Assembly (NCBI GenBank): GCA_012270595.1
Contig: JAAXIA010000096.1
Span: 1-8,045, forward strand
Source of the DNA: Rhodanobacteraceae bacterium
Lineage (GTDB): Bacteria > Pseudomonadota > Gammaproteobacteria > Xanthomonadales > Rhodanobacteraceae
Length of the DNA: 8,045 nt
Reading direction: 5' to 3'
The notes under the pieces are model-generated. The model was not told the origin of the DNA. It did no database searches and worked only from the letters and a program-made list of their open reading frames with translations. Below are positions 1-7,228 of the stretch, in pieces (position 1 is the first letter of the stretch; each line of letters starts with the position of its first letter). The position numbers and the translations under genes are program-made.

Positions 1-261
1 GCCCAGCAATACGCCGCCCAGCAAAAACAAAAGATTCCACTCCAACAGGATCCGCCACGGCATCATGTCGACAAGATTAACGAACACACACCACGACGCA
101 TCAGGTGCGGACAGGTCAACACCACGCATGGCCCGTGTCAGCAGTTCGGTAAACAGCTCAGGCATCACAGATACCGTCAGATCCTCAAGCGCGACTCCGT
201 TCAAGTGCGGCATCAATGCGCTGCAAAGCGCGATCACGACCACATAGGTAAATGGTGTCAT
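1..261 (-). CDS. Partial small membrane protein, unknown function
   Basis: I do not recognise this gene. A minus-strand frame opens after a stop at 289-291, has an ATG at 259-261 and stays open for 87 codons to the window edge, so its 3' end is missing. The first residues are hydrophobic ([15 protein letters not shown]). A mixed stretch follows ([20 protein letters not shown]), and the visible part ends in a likely membrane helix ([19 protein letters not shown], residues about 69-87). The frame covers the bases between the gltX stop and the edge with no stop codon, and its second half reads like real protein. With the first ATG it overlaps gltX by 77 bases. ATGs at 211-213 or 163-165 would reduce or remove the overlap. 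No start has a convincing Shine-Dalgarno site, so the start is uncertain. It is probably co-transcribed with gltX. It could be a chance frame, but the hydrophobic C-terminal pattern argues against that. Confidence 0.5.
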   Translation of the reverse strand, partial: MTPFTYVVVIALCSALMPHLNGVALEDLTVSVMPELFTELLTRAMRGVDLSAPDASWCVFVNLVDMMPWRILLEWNLLFLLGGVLLG

Positions 262-1585
262 CAATAGATGGGGACACTTGCTTGCCGGTCATCGCCACTC
301 GCAACGGCTGCGCAACCTTGCCCATGCCTAGAGCCAGTGTCATGGCAAGTTGTTCAATCAGTTGCTGGATCGCCGCTGGTTGCCATTCAACCTGAGACAG
401 ATGCTCCCTGGCCGCTTCCAACACGCGCGGCGCACTGTCGCTTTGCAGATGTTTGCGCACCGCGCGGTCATCCCACTCACGGATTGGACCGTACCAGACG
501 CGCGCGCGCTGAGCCATCTCTTTGAGCGTAGACACGCGATCACGCAGCGCAACAATCACGTCGATAAGCGCCGGTCCTTGTGCAAAAGCCACACCAAGAC
601 GTTTAAAATGCCATTTAAGCTCGTTCACCAGCGTGGCCGGATCATCGCTCTTGAGATAATGCTGGTTCAACCAGTTAAGCTTCTCCAGATCAAAGCGTGA
701 TGCAGCCTTGTTCACCTCAGTAATATTGAACAAGCTCAGCATCTGCGTACGTGAAAAGATCTCCTGATCGCCATGTGACCAGCCCAGACGCACCAGATAA
801 TTCAAAAGAGCATGTGGTAAGTAACCGGCTTCGCGATACTCCATCACATTGACCGCATGACTGCGCTTGGAAAGTTTCTTTCCATCACGGTCTAGAATCA
901 TCGGCAAATGCGCAAACTCAGGCACACGCGCATTCAGCGCATGGTAAAGGTTGATTTGGCGCGGCGTATTGTTGATGTGATCGTCACCGCGTATAACCTC
1001 AGTGATGCCCATATCAATATCATCCACCACCACGGCAAAATTGTAGGTGGGCCAACCATCGGAACGGAAGATGATCAAATCATCCAGCTCGCTGTTGGCG
1101 AACACGATGCGCCCTTTTACCTTATCCTCAAATACCACCCAGCCATCCGTCGGATTGCGAAAGCGGATCACCCTGTTCGGATCGTCACGGAAAGCTTCAT
1201 GGCGGTCGCGATAGTAACCGTTATAGCGAGGTTTTTCACCCCTTGCCACAGCCGCCTCGCGCATGGCCGCAATCTCTTCCTTCGACTCGTAGGCATAATA
1301 AGCCTTGCCTTCGGTCAGCAAACGCTCAGCGACTTCCTGATAACGCGACAGACGCTGAGTCTGATACACCGGTGCCTCATCCGCAGACAGGCCCAACCAC
1401 ACTATTGCATCCAAAATGGCCTGCTCTGCCGCCTGGGTAGAGCGCTCGCGATCGGTATCCTCAATGCGTAGCACAAACTGGCCGCCCTGACGACGCGCCT
1501 CCAGCCAACCATAAAGGGCCGTACGCGCCCCACCGATATGCAGGAAACCCGTTGGACTGGGAGCAAAGCGGGTACGAACATTCAT
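185..1585 (-). CDS. gltX: Glutamyl-tRNA synthetase
   Basis: This cytoplasmic class I aminoacyl-tRNA synthetase attaches glutamate to tRNA(Glu) using ATP. The 466-residue length is normal for bacterial GluRS. The N-terminal Rossmann domain carries the HIGH-type motif ([17 protein letters not shown]16-G19) followed by [11 protein letters not shown]. The KMSKS-type loop is KKLSKR at residues 236-241, and the remainder is the helical anticodon-binding part. The GluRS/GlnRS segment [14 protein letters not shown] is at residues 198-210. The four zinc ligands described for the E. coli enzyme (Cys98, Cys100, Cys125, His127) correspond here to Ala98, Glu100, Tyr125 and Asp127, so this is a zinc-free type. 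The ATG start is supported by the motif position and by a weak AGAGA Shine-Dalgarno seven bases upstream. That site sits directly after a terminator-like hairpin, so attenuation of gltX is possible. The product family is certain. Whether it charges only tRNA(Glu) or also tRNA(Gln) cannot be told from this. Confidence 0.98.
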   Translation of the reverse strand: MNVRTRFAPSPTGFLHIGGARTALYGWLEARRQGGQFVLRIEDTDRERSTQAAEQAILDAIVWLGLSADEAPVYQTQRLSRYQEVAERLLTEGKAYYAYESKEEIAAMREAAVARGEKPRYNGYYRDRHEAFRDDPNRVIRFRNPTDGWVVFEDKVKGRIVFANSELDDLIIFRSDGWPTYNFAVVVDDIDMGITEVIRGDDHINNTPRQINLYHALNARVPEFAHLPMILDRDGKKLSKRSHAVNVMEYREAGYLPHALLNYLVRLGWSHGDQEIFSRTQMLSLFNITEVNKAASRFDLEKLNWLNQHYLKSDDPATLVNELKWHFKRLGVAFAQGPALIDVIVALRDRVSTLKEMAQRARVWYGPIREWDDRAVRKHLQSDSAPRVLEAAREHLSQVEWQPAAIQQLIEQLAMTLALGMGKVAQPLRVAMTGKQVSPSIDDTIYLCGRDRALQRIDAALERSRA

Positions 1586-1596
1586 CGCAATTCTCT

Positions 1597-1622
1597 ATAA
1601 AAACAGCAGCATGCCATGCTGC
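1597..1622 (-). terminator. Terminator-like hairpin just upstream of gltX
   Basis: Read on the minus strand, a perfect inverted repeat (GCAGCAT, loop GGC, ATGCTGC) is followed by TG and five T's at 1603-1599. This has the form of a Rho-independent terminator with a seven-pair stem. It lies about 75 bases after the stop of the upstream orphan gene, where a terminator for that gene would be expected. It also ends only about 11 bases before the gltX ATG, next to the gltX ribosome-binding site. It may therefore end the upstream transcript, attenuate gltX, or affect gltX translation. The stem is short and the T tract modest, so strength is uncertain. Confidence 0.55.
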
Positions 1623-1692
1623 CTATTTTAACCAACGAAACAAAGCACGCAGTACACAACATACGGGAAGCTGCTCGGGTGTCGTGTGCAAT

Positions 1693-2217
1693 CTAACGAT
1701 TGCCAAGCTTCCCTTTCTCTGGTTCTGGCCAACCCCTGCCGATATAAACATTGTGATAATCTACCCTATTCCTGTCATTCTTCAACCTGTGTAAATGAAT
1801 AATGTGATGGGGATCTTTTATGTTTTTAATCGTCGCATCCACCACAGGCTTTTTATACCACTCAAACGAAGCTTGATAAGCTGAATTATTACTCAGACTT
1901 ATAGAAAAATATTGATGGGAATGTTTAAACTCACACTCACTTAAGAAGGCCGATTTATAGTGAATAGCCATATCCACGGATGCGTCAGGTTTATCAGCAA
2001 CAAACCCCCTGTACGATGGCATAACATCATAAACACAGAAATGCGACTGTTTTAATGTTGAGATAGTAAAACCTCGAAGATCCATATACCCACCTTCAAA
2101 TGACTCTCGATGAAAATGAATATTATAGGTTAACGCATGCCCATGCATAGAATAGGCTAACATACCAAGCATGCAGACAAACCTGCTCACCTTCTTCCAC
2201 CTGATTAATTTCAACAT
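1693..2217 (-). CDS. Putative exported orphan protein, AT-rich
   Basis: I do not recognise this 174-residue protein. It begins with a classical signal peptide: basic N-region (MLKLIRWKK), hydrophobic core (FVCMLGMLAYSM) and a likely signal peptidase I site after Ala28 (GHA/LTY). The mature part is about 146 residues, rich in His, Tyr, Ser and Lys. Its only two cysteines are Cys61 and Cys95, which could form a disulfide in the periplasm or outside the cell. No further membrane helix is visible, and the C-terminus is basic. The start ATG has an AAAGGA Shine-Dalgarno 11 bases upstream. Sampled 60-base lines of the gene are about 32-38% GC, against about 57% in a sampled line of gltX. This suggests a gene acquired later or a fast-evolving lineage-specific gene. 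It lies where folC usually follows accD in related gene orders. The neighbours give no functional clue. Confidence 0.72.
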   Translation of the reverse strand: MLKLIRWKKVSRFVCMLGMLAYSMHGHALTYNIHFHRESFEGGYMDLRGFTISTLKQSHFCVYDVMPSYRGFVADKPDASVDMAIHYKSAFLSECEFKHSHQYFSISLSNNSAYQASFEWYKKPVVDATIKNIKDPHHIIHLHRLKNDRNRVDYHNVYIGRGWPEPEKGKLGNR

Positions 2218-2377
2218 GTTGATTTCATTCCTTTAGGACAAGAAATATCTATGCAGGTATTAACGCTGCACCACTGTAAAAAAGAGACCCTTATCAGCCT
2301 GGCAAGGCAAACAAAGCAGGGGCAAAGTCAACCAAAGAGAATGCATGGCTTAATTAAAGGAGCTTCGAGGGGAATTT
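2218..2377. other. AT-rich intergenic segment between accD and the orphan
   Basis: These 160 bases separate the accD stop from the orphan gene. I see no ORF worth reporting. On the minus strand a run of six T's (2283-2278) follows a small GCCT-TGCC-AGGC hairpin, but the two are separated by about 15 bases, so I do not call a terminator. The Shine-Dalgarno of the orphan gene (AAAGGA, 2234-2229) lies at the left end. The segment should contain the promoter of the orphan gene if that gene is transcribed on its own. I could not find a convincing -35/-10 pair. Confidence 0.5.
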
Positions 2378-3235
2378 TCAGCCCCCTTGTAAAATCCGTA
2401 GCACAGCGCTCAATTTAGAGCGTAACTCACGGCGATCAACAATCATGTCAATGGCACCATGATCAAGCAGGAACTCAGCACGCTGAAAATCTTCGGGCAG
2501 TTTTTCGCGTACGGTTTGCTCGATCACCCGTGGGCCGGCAAAACCGATCAGGGCACCTGGTTCGGCAATATGGATGTCACCCAGCATAGCCAAACTGGCG
2601 GACACGCCTCCGGTGGTCGGATGGGCCAACACGCTGATGTAGGGCACCCCCACATCACGCAACCGGGCCAAAACCGCTGAAGTTTTAGCCATCTGCATCA
2701 GTGAGTACAAGGATTCCTGCATACGCGCGCCACCGGTGGCGGAAAAACACACCAAGGCGCTTCGTTCGACTAGAGCCTTTTCAGCCGCACGGGTAAATTT
2801 CTCGCCCACGACCGATCCCATTGACCCACCCATATAGGCAAAATCGAAAGCCACAGCCATCAGTGGCCGCCCACCCACGGTACCACTCATCGCGATAATG
2901 GCTTCCCTTTCACCACTAGATTTGGCTGCGGCAACGATGCGATCACGATACTTTTTTGAGTCGCGAAACTTCAACGGATCAGCAGGTTCCATATTCGCCC
3001 ACCACTCTTTGCTTGAATTCTCGTCGAACAGCGTAAGAAGACGCTTGCGCGCACGGATGGGATGGTGGTGACCGCATTTCGGACAAACCATCAGGTTATG
3101 TCGCAGTTCTGGCTTATACAGTACCACATCGCAACCGGCGCACTTTTCCCAGATGCCCTCGGGTACCTTTCCCTTGCCGACTAAAACAGCAGCGCCCTGT
3201 GTGCGCGGGGACATGATTTTTTGCAACCAGTTCAT
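2378..3235 (-). CDS. accD: Acetyl-CoA carboxylase carboxyltransferase subunit beta
   Basis: AccD pairs with AccA to form the carboxyltransferase of acetyl-CoA carboxylase, which transfers carboxyl from carboxybiotin to acetyl-CoA to make malonyl-CoA, the first committed step of fatty acid synthesis. The 285-residue protein has the N-terminal zinc ribbon C-x2-C-x15-C-x2-C at Cys32, Cys35, Cys51 and Cys54, then a crotonase-like carboxyltransferase fold with the family motifs [31 protein letters not shown] and [13 protein letters not shown] chose the ATG at 3235-3233 (MNWLQKI) because an AGGG Shine-Dalgarno lies eight bases upstream and family members begin this way. A GTG at 3244 and an ATG at 3241 in the same frame would be too close to that site. 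The gene follows trpA after 114 bases without an evident promoter, so co-transcription with the trp genes is plausible. folC, often next in gammaproteobacteria, is not present here. Confidence 0.97.
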   Translation of the reverse strand: MNWLQKIMSPRTQGAAVLVGKGKVPEGIWEKCAGCDVVLYKPELRHNLMVCPKCGHHHPIRARKRLLTLFDENSSKEWWANMEPADPLKFRDSKKYRDRIVAAAKSSGEREAIIAMSGTVGGRPLMAVAFDFAYMGGSMGSVVGEKFTRAAEKALVERSALVCFSATGGARMQESLYSLMQMAKTSAVLARLRDVGVPYISVLAHPTTGGVSASLAMLGDIHIAEPGALIGFAGPRVIEQTVREKLPEDFQRAEFLLDHGAIDMIVDRRELRSKLSAVLRILQGG

Positions 3236-3349
3236 GGTCATCACCCTAGTGTTGAGCGTCTATGTTAGTCGAATTCGCATTCTGCCCGCCTGACCTTCAA
3301 TGCGAGCTGCCCATGACCGCCGGATAGGTCCAAAACCCTAAAACTGCGC

Positions 3350-4150
3350 CTAATGATGATCCAGAGCTGCACGTATCGGCGCGAGAAACCCAGCAAGAGC
3401 GTCGCTTAAGTTTTCTTCCAGCCCAGCAGTCACCAGATACTCAACCAGTGCGCTGCCGATAACCACAGCATCAGCAACATCTGCAACAGCTTTCGCACTT
3501 TCTGCATCGCGCACGCCGAAACCCACCGCCACCGGCACACGTGTATGCTTGTAAATCTCAGCTACACGAGTGGCTACATCCGCGACACAAAGCCGCGCTG
3601 CACCGGTAATGCCAGCAAAGGAGACGTAGTAAAGAAAACCTTCAGCACTTGCACCCAACCCCGCCAAACGTTCAGGGGCAGTCGTAGGTGCAGCCATCAG
3701 GATCTGCCGCAGACCTGCTGCGCGCAGTGGCGCCAGCACAGATGATTCCTCCCAGGGACAATCCACTGGCAACACACCGTCCACACCGACCGATACGGCT
3801 GCTTTAGCGAAGCGTTCATAGCCGTAAGTCTCGATGGGGTTCAGATACCCCATCAGTACCACCGGTGTCGCGGTATCACGCTGACGAAACTCACCCACCC
3901 AGCGCAGCACATCGGCCATTCCAACACCCGCAGCGATAGCCCGCTCACTGGCGTGCTGAATCACCGGCCCATCGGCCATAGGGTCGGAAAAAGGGACGCC
4001 TAACTCAAGCAGATCGCCGCCACTGTCGACCAAGGCATGCATCAGCTCAACCACCTGTCCAGGACTGGGATCGCCGGCAGTCATAAACGGAATCAGGGCA
4101 GTACGGGAAGCCGTCTTGAGTTGGGCAAAACGTGCATCGATACGGTTCAT
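3350..4150 (-). CDS. trpA: Tryptophan synthase alpha subunit
   Basis: TrpA cleaves indole-3-glycerol phosphate to indole and glyceraldehyde 3-phosphate. Indole then passes through the tunnel to TrpB in the alpha2-beta2 complex, in the cytoplasm. The 266-residue TIM barrel is of normal length. The two catalytic acids fall at exactly the classic numbers, Glu49 (LLELGVPFSDP) and Asp60 (PMADGPVIQ). The loop VLMGYLNPIETYG and the C-terminal phosphate-binding glycines (VAVGFGVRDAESA and VIGSALVE) are present. The gene follows trpB after an unusually long 82-base gap. No Shine-Dalgarno is visible before the ATG. A three-codon frame (ATG ATC GTA TGA) ends overlapping the trpA ATG, which could help re-initiation but is most likely chance. 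No truncation or missing residue was seen. Confidence 0.98.
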   Translation of the reverse strand: MNRIDARFAQLKTASRTALIPFMTAGDPSPGQVVELMHALVDSGGDLLELGVPFSDPMADGPVIQHASERAIAAGVGMADVLRWVGEFRQRDTATPVVLMGYLNPIETYGYERFAKAAVSVGVDGVLPVDCPWEESSVLAPLRAAGLRQILMAAPTTAPERLAGLGASAEGFLYYVSFAGITGAARLCVADVATRVAEIYKHTRVPVAVGFGVRDAESAKAVADVADAVVIGSALVEYLVTAGLEENLSDALAGFLAPIRAALDHH

Positions 4151-4232
4151 ACGATCATGACTAATCAGTAAAAAAAAACAAGGGCAACTTACACATCAGC
4201 GAATGACGGAAGGAAGACACTGCAATAGTTAA
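4151..4232. other. trpB-trpA spacer with T9 tract
   Basis: trpB and trpA are usually a few bases apart or overlapping, but here 82 bases separate them. On the coding (minus) strand the spacer holds a run of nine T's (4178-4170) located 20 bases before the trpA start. I find no strong hairpin before the T's, so this is not a typical intrinsic terminator. I also see no good promoter or ribosome-binding site for trpA. Confidence 0.6.
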
Positions 4233-5438
4233 CTACACAGACACACCCGCACGCATCGCGATTGTGTGCACGTCCTTGTCGCCCCGTCCAGAAAGGTTGC
4301 ACAGCACGATGCCGTCGCGCGGATAGTCACGCGCCAGCTTGATGGCTTGTGCTACCGCGTGACTGGATTCCAGTGCTGGCAAGATCCCCTCCATCCGACA
4401 CAGAAGATGAAAAGCTTCAAGCGCCTCTTCATCGGTGACTCCCAGGTAATCAACCCGACCAGCATCCTTGAGGAAAGCATGCTCAGGGCCTACGCCAGGG
4501 TAATCCAGGCCAGCAGACACTGAGTGCGTTTCCGTAATCTGACCATTATCGTCGCACAACACGTAAGTGCGATTGCCATGCAACACCCCGGGCCGGCCTG
4601 CCACCAGTGACGCAGCATGCCGTCCGCTACTGATGCCCTCACCTGCCGCCTCGGCACCCACAATACGCACTGCGCGATCATTCAAAAAGGCGTAAAACAG
4701 ACCAATGGCATTGGAACCACCACCGACGCAGGCAGTCAGTGCATCAGGAAGGTGCCCGTAGTGTTCCAGCAGCTGGGCACGCGCCTCACGCCCTACAATG
4801 GCGTTAAAATCACGCACCATCAAAGGATAGGGATGCGGACCGGCCACCGTGCCGATGATGTAGAAGGTGTCCGAGACATGCGTCACCCAATCACGTAACG
4901 CTTCGTTCAGGGCATCTTTCAGCGTTCTGGAACCTGAAGTCACCGGCACCACGTCCGCCCCCAGCAACTTCATCCGGTAAACATTGATTTTCTGCCGCTC
5001 GATGTCCACGGCACCCATGTACACCACACACTTAAGCCCCATGCGCGCCGCTACCGTGGCGCTGGCCACGCCATGCTGCCCCGCACCGGTTTCGGCAATG
5101 ATGCGGGTTTTCCCCATGTGCCGCGCTACCAGGGCCTGCCCTACTGTATTGTTAATTTTATGCGCGCCGGTGTGATTAAGATCTTCACGCTTGAGCACAA
5201 TACGCGCACCACCCACGTGCGCGCTCAACCGCTTGGCAAAATAGAGCGGACTGGGCCGACCTACGTAATGTTTCAGGTCATCGTCGAGTTCAGCGACAAA
5301 GGCAGGATCCTGGCGCAGACGTAGATACGCTTCGGTTAAATCATCAAGTGGTGCAACTAGCGTTTCAGCAACATAGCTACCACCAAAGCTACCGAAACGC
5401 CCCCGGGCATCAGGAAAAGCATGGAAATCTTCAATCAT
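4233..5438 (-). CDS. trpB: Tryptophan synthase beta subunit
   Basis: TrpB is the pyridoxal-phosphate enzyme that condenses indole with L-serine to give L-tryptophan, as the beta2 core of tryptophan synthase. The protein has 401 residues, the usual size for a TrpB1-type enzyme. Lys94 in [10 protein letters not shown] is the Schiff-base lysine (Lys87 in the Salmonella enzyme). Glu116 in AETGAGQHG corresponds to the catalytic Glu109. GGGSNAIG (residues 239-246) binds the PLP phosphate. The C-terminal LSGRGDKD motif is intact. The start [13 protein letters not shown] matches the usual N-terminus of the family, although no clear Shine-Dalgarno precedes the ATG. The gene lies 335 bases downstream of the trpF stop, so it may have its own promoter. 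Some gammaproteobacteria carry a LysR-type regulator at this place, but none is visible here. Assignment is certain. Confidence 0.98.
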   Translation of the reverse strand: MIEDFHAFPDARGRFGSFGGSYVAETLVAPLDDLTEAYLRLRQDPAFVAELDDDLKHYVGRPSPLYFAKRLSAHVGGARIVLKREDLNHTGAHKINNTVGQALVARHMGKTRIIAETGAGQHGVASATVAARMGLKCVVYMGAVDIERQKINVYRMKLLGADVVPVTSGSRTLKDALNEALRDWVTHVSDTFYIIGTVAGPHPYPLMVRDFNAIVGREARAQLLEHYGHLPDALTACVGGGSNAIGLFYAFLNDRAVRIVGAEAAGEGISSGRHAASLVAGRPGVLHGNRTYVLCDDNGQITETHSVSAGLDYPGVGPEHAFLKDAGRVDYLGVTDEEALEAFHLLCRMEGILPALESSHAVAQAIKLARDYPRDGIVLCNLSGRGDKDVHTIAMRAGVSV

Positions 5439-5773
5439 GATTAGGGAAGCATCATACCCAGGCTAAAGAACACATCAAGCCAGCATCAGCACCATCGCAA
5501 GCACCCATGACCACCAGGCTAAGCTTTGCTTAAACCCAAGGGAAACGCCACTATGCCAGAAACAGCAAACGGTGGGAACCGGCAAGCATCAGCTCGTGTT
5601 GCTAAAAAGCCTTCGCACCGCTCTGCTGAACCTGACACATGGATGCGCCAAGAAGAACACCCCGCACACTCTGCTGTCTCGGCACAAAGATAGCGGCCTT
5701 CTCCACTAAAGATACCATAGCACCACGACTTAACCTCAGTATATCGACACCTCACACCATGGGAGGGCTGCGT
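5439..5773. other. 335-base non-coding gap between trpF and trpB
   Basis: I find no convincing gene here. The longest minus-strand frame (5519-5755, 78 codons, GTG start, six cysteines, no hydrophobic or charged pattern) does not look like a protein. Possible regulatory signs are weak: a TATACT hexamer on the minus strand shortly after the trpF stop with no matching -35, a small hairpin TAAGC-TTT-GCTTA at 5520-5532, and CGGT-TCCC-ACCG further upstream (around 5569-5580). No stack of Trp codons typical of a trp leader peptide is seen. The segment may hold the trpB promoter and a leader, or the remains of a lost gene. Confidence 0.55.
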
Positions 5774-6400
5774 TTAATTCGTTTTGTCGGCACGTCGCAC
5801 CGACGCCACAAAAGCAGTCATACGATCTGCATCTTTGATGCCCGGCGCCGATTCCACGCCACTGGCTACATCCACCGCCCAGGGTCTTAGCTGATGAATC
5901 GCCGCACCCACATTGCCCGCATGCAGCCCACCGGCCAGAATCAGGGGTTGCGCCAGATCACTCGGCACCCAGGCCCAATCAAAACACTTGCCGCTACCAC
6001 CAGCTTCGCCCAGGTGGTGGCCATCCAGCAAAAGCCCTGCTGCTCGCGGGTAGCAACGTAGATCAGTCAGTGCTGCAGGGACATCCCCCATGGCAATGGC
6101 CTTGATCCAGGGTAGTCCAAAGCTTGCACACCAAGGCGCACTTTCCCGTCCATGAAATTGCAACAGGTCGGGACGCACTATGGTTATAACGTTGTCAACA
6201 AGTGCTTTGTCGTCGTCCATGAACAAGGCGACACAACTAATGAACGGCGGCAAGGCGCAGCGTATGACCCGCGCCTGTTCTACGCTCACCTGCCGCCGAC
6301 TGCGTACGGTAAACACCAGACCGATGGCATCGACACCTAGTCGCGCTGCCAGCAGTGCATCGCTGACCCGTGTCATACCGCAATATTTGATCCGGGTCAC
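5774..6400 (-). CDS. trpF: Phosphoribosylanthranilate isomerase
   Basis: TrpF catalyses the Amadori rearrangement of N-(5-phosphoribosyl)anthranilate to the 1-deoxyribulose phosphate form, the third step from chorismate to tryptophan, in the cytoplasm. The 208-residue single TIM barrel has the catalytic base Cys7 in IKYCGMTR and the catalytic acid Asp126 in [16 protein letters not shown], the same numbers as in the Thermotoga maritima enzyme. It also has the barrel motifs [16 protein letters not shown] and [12 protein letters not shown], and the C-terminal [15 protein letters not shown] segment. The start is GTG, chosen because an AGAGG Shine-Dalgarno sits seven bases upstream and the protein begins in register with the family. 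The start overlaps the truA stop by four bases (GTGA), which suggests translational coupling to truA. The usual fused trpC partner is absent, so this is a stand-alone trpF. Confidence 0.97.
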   Translation of the reverse strand: MTRIKYCGMTRVSDALLAARLGVDAIGLVFTVRSRRQVSVEQARVIRCALPPFISCVALFMDDDKALVDNVITIVRPDLLQFHGRESAPWCASFGLPWIKAIAMGDVPAALTDLRCYPRAAGLLLDGHHLGEAGGSGKCFDWAWVPSDLAQPLILAGGLHAGNVGAAIHQLRPWAVDVASGVESAPGIKDADRMTAFVASVRRADKTN

Positions 6401-7164
6401 TGGCTTACCTCTGCCGGCAAGCCCCAGTGGGATGCGTAACGCGGACCGAGAAAGCTCAGCCCGCGGGCTGGTGCGGTTGGTCCGGCCTTATCGCGACACC
6501 GACCAGTCAACAGTTCGGTCATCCACTCAGGCGGTCGCTCGCCACGCCCGATTGGCAACAGTGCTCCGACAATATTACGCACCATGTGGTGCAAGAAGGC
6601 ATTAGCCTCGATGTCCATGATGACTTGATCACCATCGCGTCTGACGTCAATAGCCAATACGCACCGCCGTGCATGTGCAGCCTGACAGGAAGCCGCACGA
6701 AAAGCACTGAAATCGTTTTCACCCAGTAATCGTTGCGCGGCATCATGCATAAGCGTGCTATCCAGAGGCAACCGCTCCCAGGTAAGATAACGCGCATGCA
6801 GAGCCGCGCGCACCGGTCGGTTGAGAATACGATAACGGTAACGGCGACTACATGCAGAAAAGCGGGCGTGAAATTCCCCAGAAACCGGTTTAGCCCACAA
6901 AGCCACCACTTCTCGCGGCAGATGAGAGCAAGTGCCAAGCACCCATGCACGCGGCTGGCGTTGAACCTCGGCATCAAAATGCACCACCTGACACACACCG
7001 TGGACGCCGGCATCGGTACGACCTGCACAGGTGACTTGTACCTGATGCGCCGCAACGCGAGAAATCGCCTGTTCCATTACCCCCTGAACGGTCATGCCAT
7101 GCCCAAGCCGTTGCCACCCGAGAAAGTCGCTACCATCGTACTCGACACCCATGGCGATGCGCAT
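6397..7164 (-). CDS. truA: tRNA pseudouridine(38-40) synthase
   Basis: TruA converts uridines 38, 39 and 40 in the anticodon stem-loop of many tRNAs to pseudouridine. The catalytic aspartate is Asp51 in [14 protein letters not shown], the hallmark of the family. The N-terminal [18 protein letters not shown] and the later segments [16 protein letters not shown] and [16 protein letters not shown] are also typical. I place the start at the ATG at 7164-7162 because families begin MRIAxxVEYDG and a GGA triplet lies about seven bases upstream. A GTG at 7176 in the same frame would add only four residues. That gives 255 residues, a normal size. truA lies between fimV (64 bases from the fimV stop) and trpF (four-base overlap), the order known from several gammaproteobacteria, so at least truA and trpF should share a transcript. 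Nothing is missing. Confidence 0.97.
   Translation of the reverse strand: MRIAMGVEYDGSDFLGWQRLGHGMTVQGVMEQAISRVAAHQVQVTCAGRTDAGVHGVCQVVHFDAEVQRQPRAWVLGTCSHLPREVVALWAKPVSGEFHARFSACSRRYRYRILNRPVRAALHARYLTWERLPLDSTLMHDAAQRLLGENDFSAFRAASCQAAHARRCVLAIDVRRDGDQVIMDIEANAFLHHMVRNIVGALLPIGRGERPPEWMTELLTGRCRDKAGPTAPARGLSFLGPRYASHWGLPAEVSQ
6401..6412 (-). promoter_or_regulatory. Ribosome-binding site deciding the GTG start of trpF
   Basis: On the minus strand AGAGG (6412-6408) lies inside the end of truA, seven bases before the GTG at 6400-6398. It is one of the clearest Shine-Dalgarno sites in the window. It supports GTG as the trpF start rather than an internal codon. Confidence 0.7.
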
Positions 7165-7228
7165 AAGAAAATCCACAAGGAATTCAAGCCTTAAGTTCTC
7201 ATCGGGAGCCGAGCGTCAGCGTATCTGT

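Noticed and set aside
908..1471. 187-codon plus-strand open frame antisense to gltX
   Set aside because: It lies wholly opposite the strongly supported gltX gene and shows no recognisable domain. It is a shadow of gltX codon use.
2278..2310. T6 tract with small GCCT/AGGC hairpin downstream of accD
   Set aside because: The stem is only four pairs and is separated from the T tract by about 15 bases, so it is not a convincing terminator.
3275..3305. 7-bp inverted repeat (TCGCATT ... AATGCGA) in the accD leader
   Set aside because: With 17 bases between the arms, several such repeats are expected by chance in 8 kb, and no other signal supports it.
5452..5508. Possible trp leader peptide just before trpB (18 codons, ending LAWV)
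   Set aside because: It contains only one Trp codon, has no good Shine-Dalgarno, and no terminator/antiterminator pair is visible after it. An attenuator would need several of these.
5519..5755. 78-codon minus-strand frame between trpF and trpB
   Set aside because: It has a GTG start without a Shine-Dalgarno, six scattered cysteines, no domain pattern and low-quality composition. It is described as part of the intergenic gap only.
6519..7055. 178-codon minus-strand frame inside truA
   Set aside because: It is an alternative frame of truA, which is secured by its catalytic motif and full-length family match.
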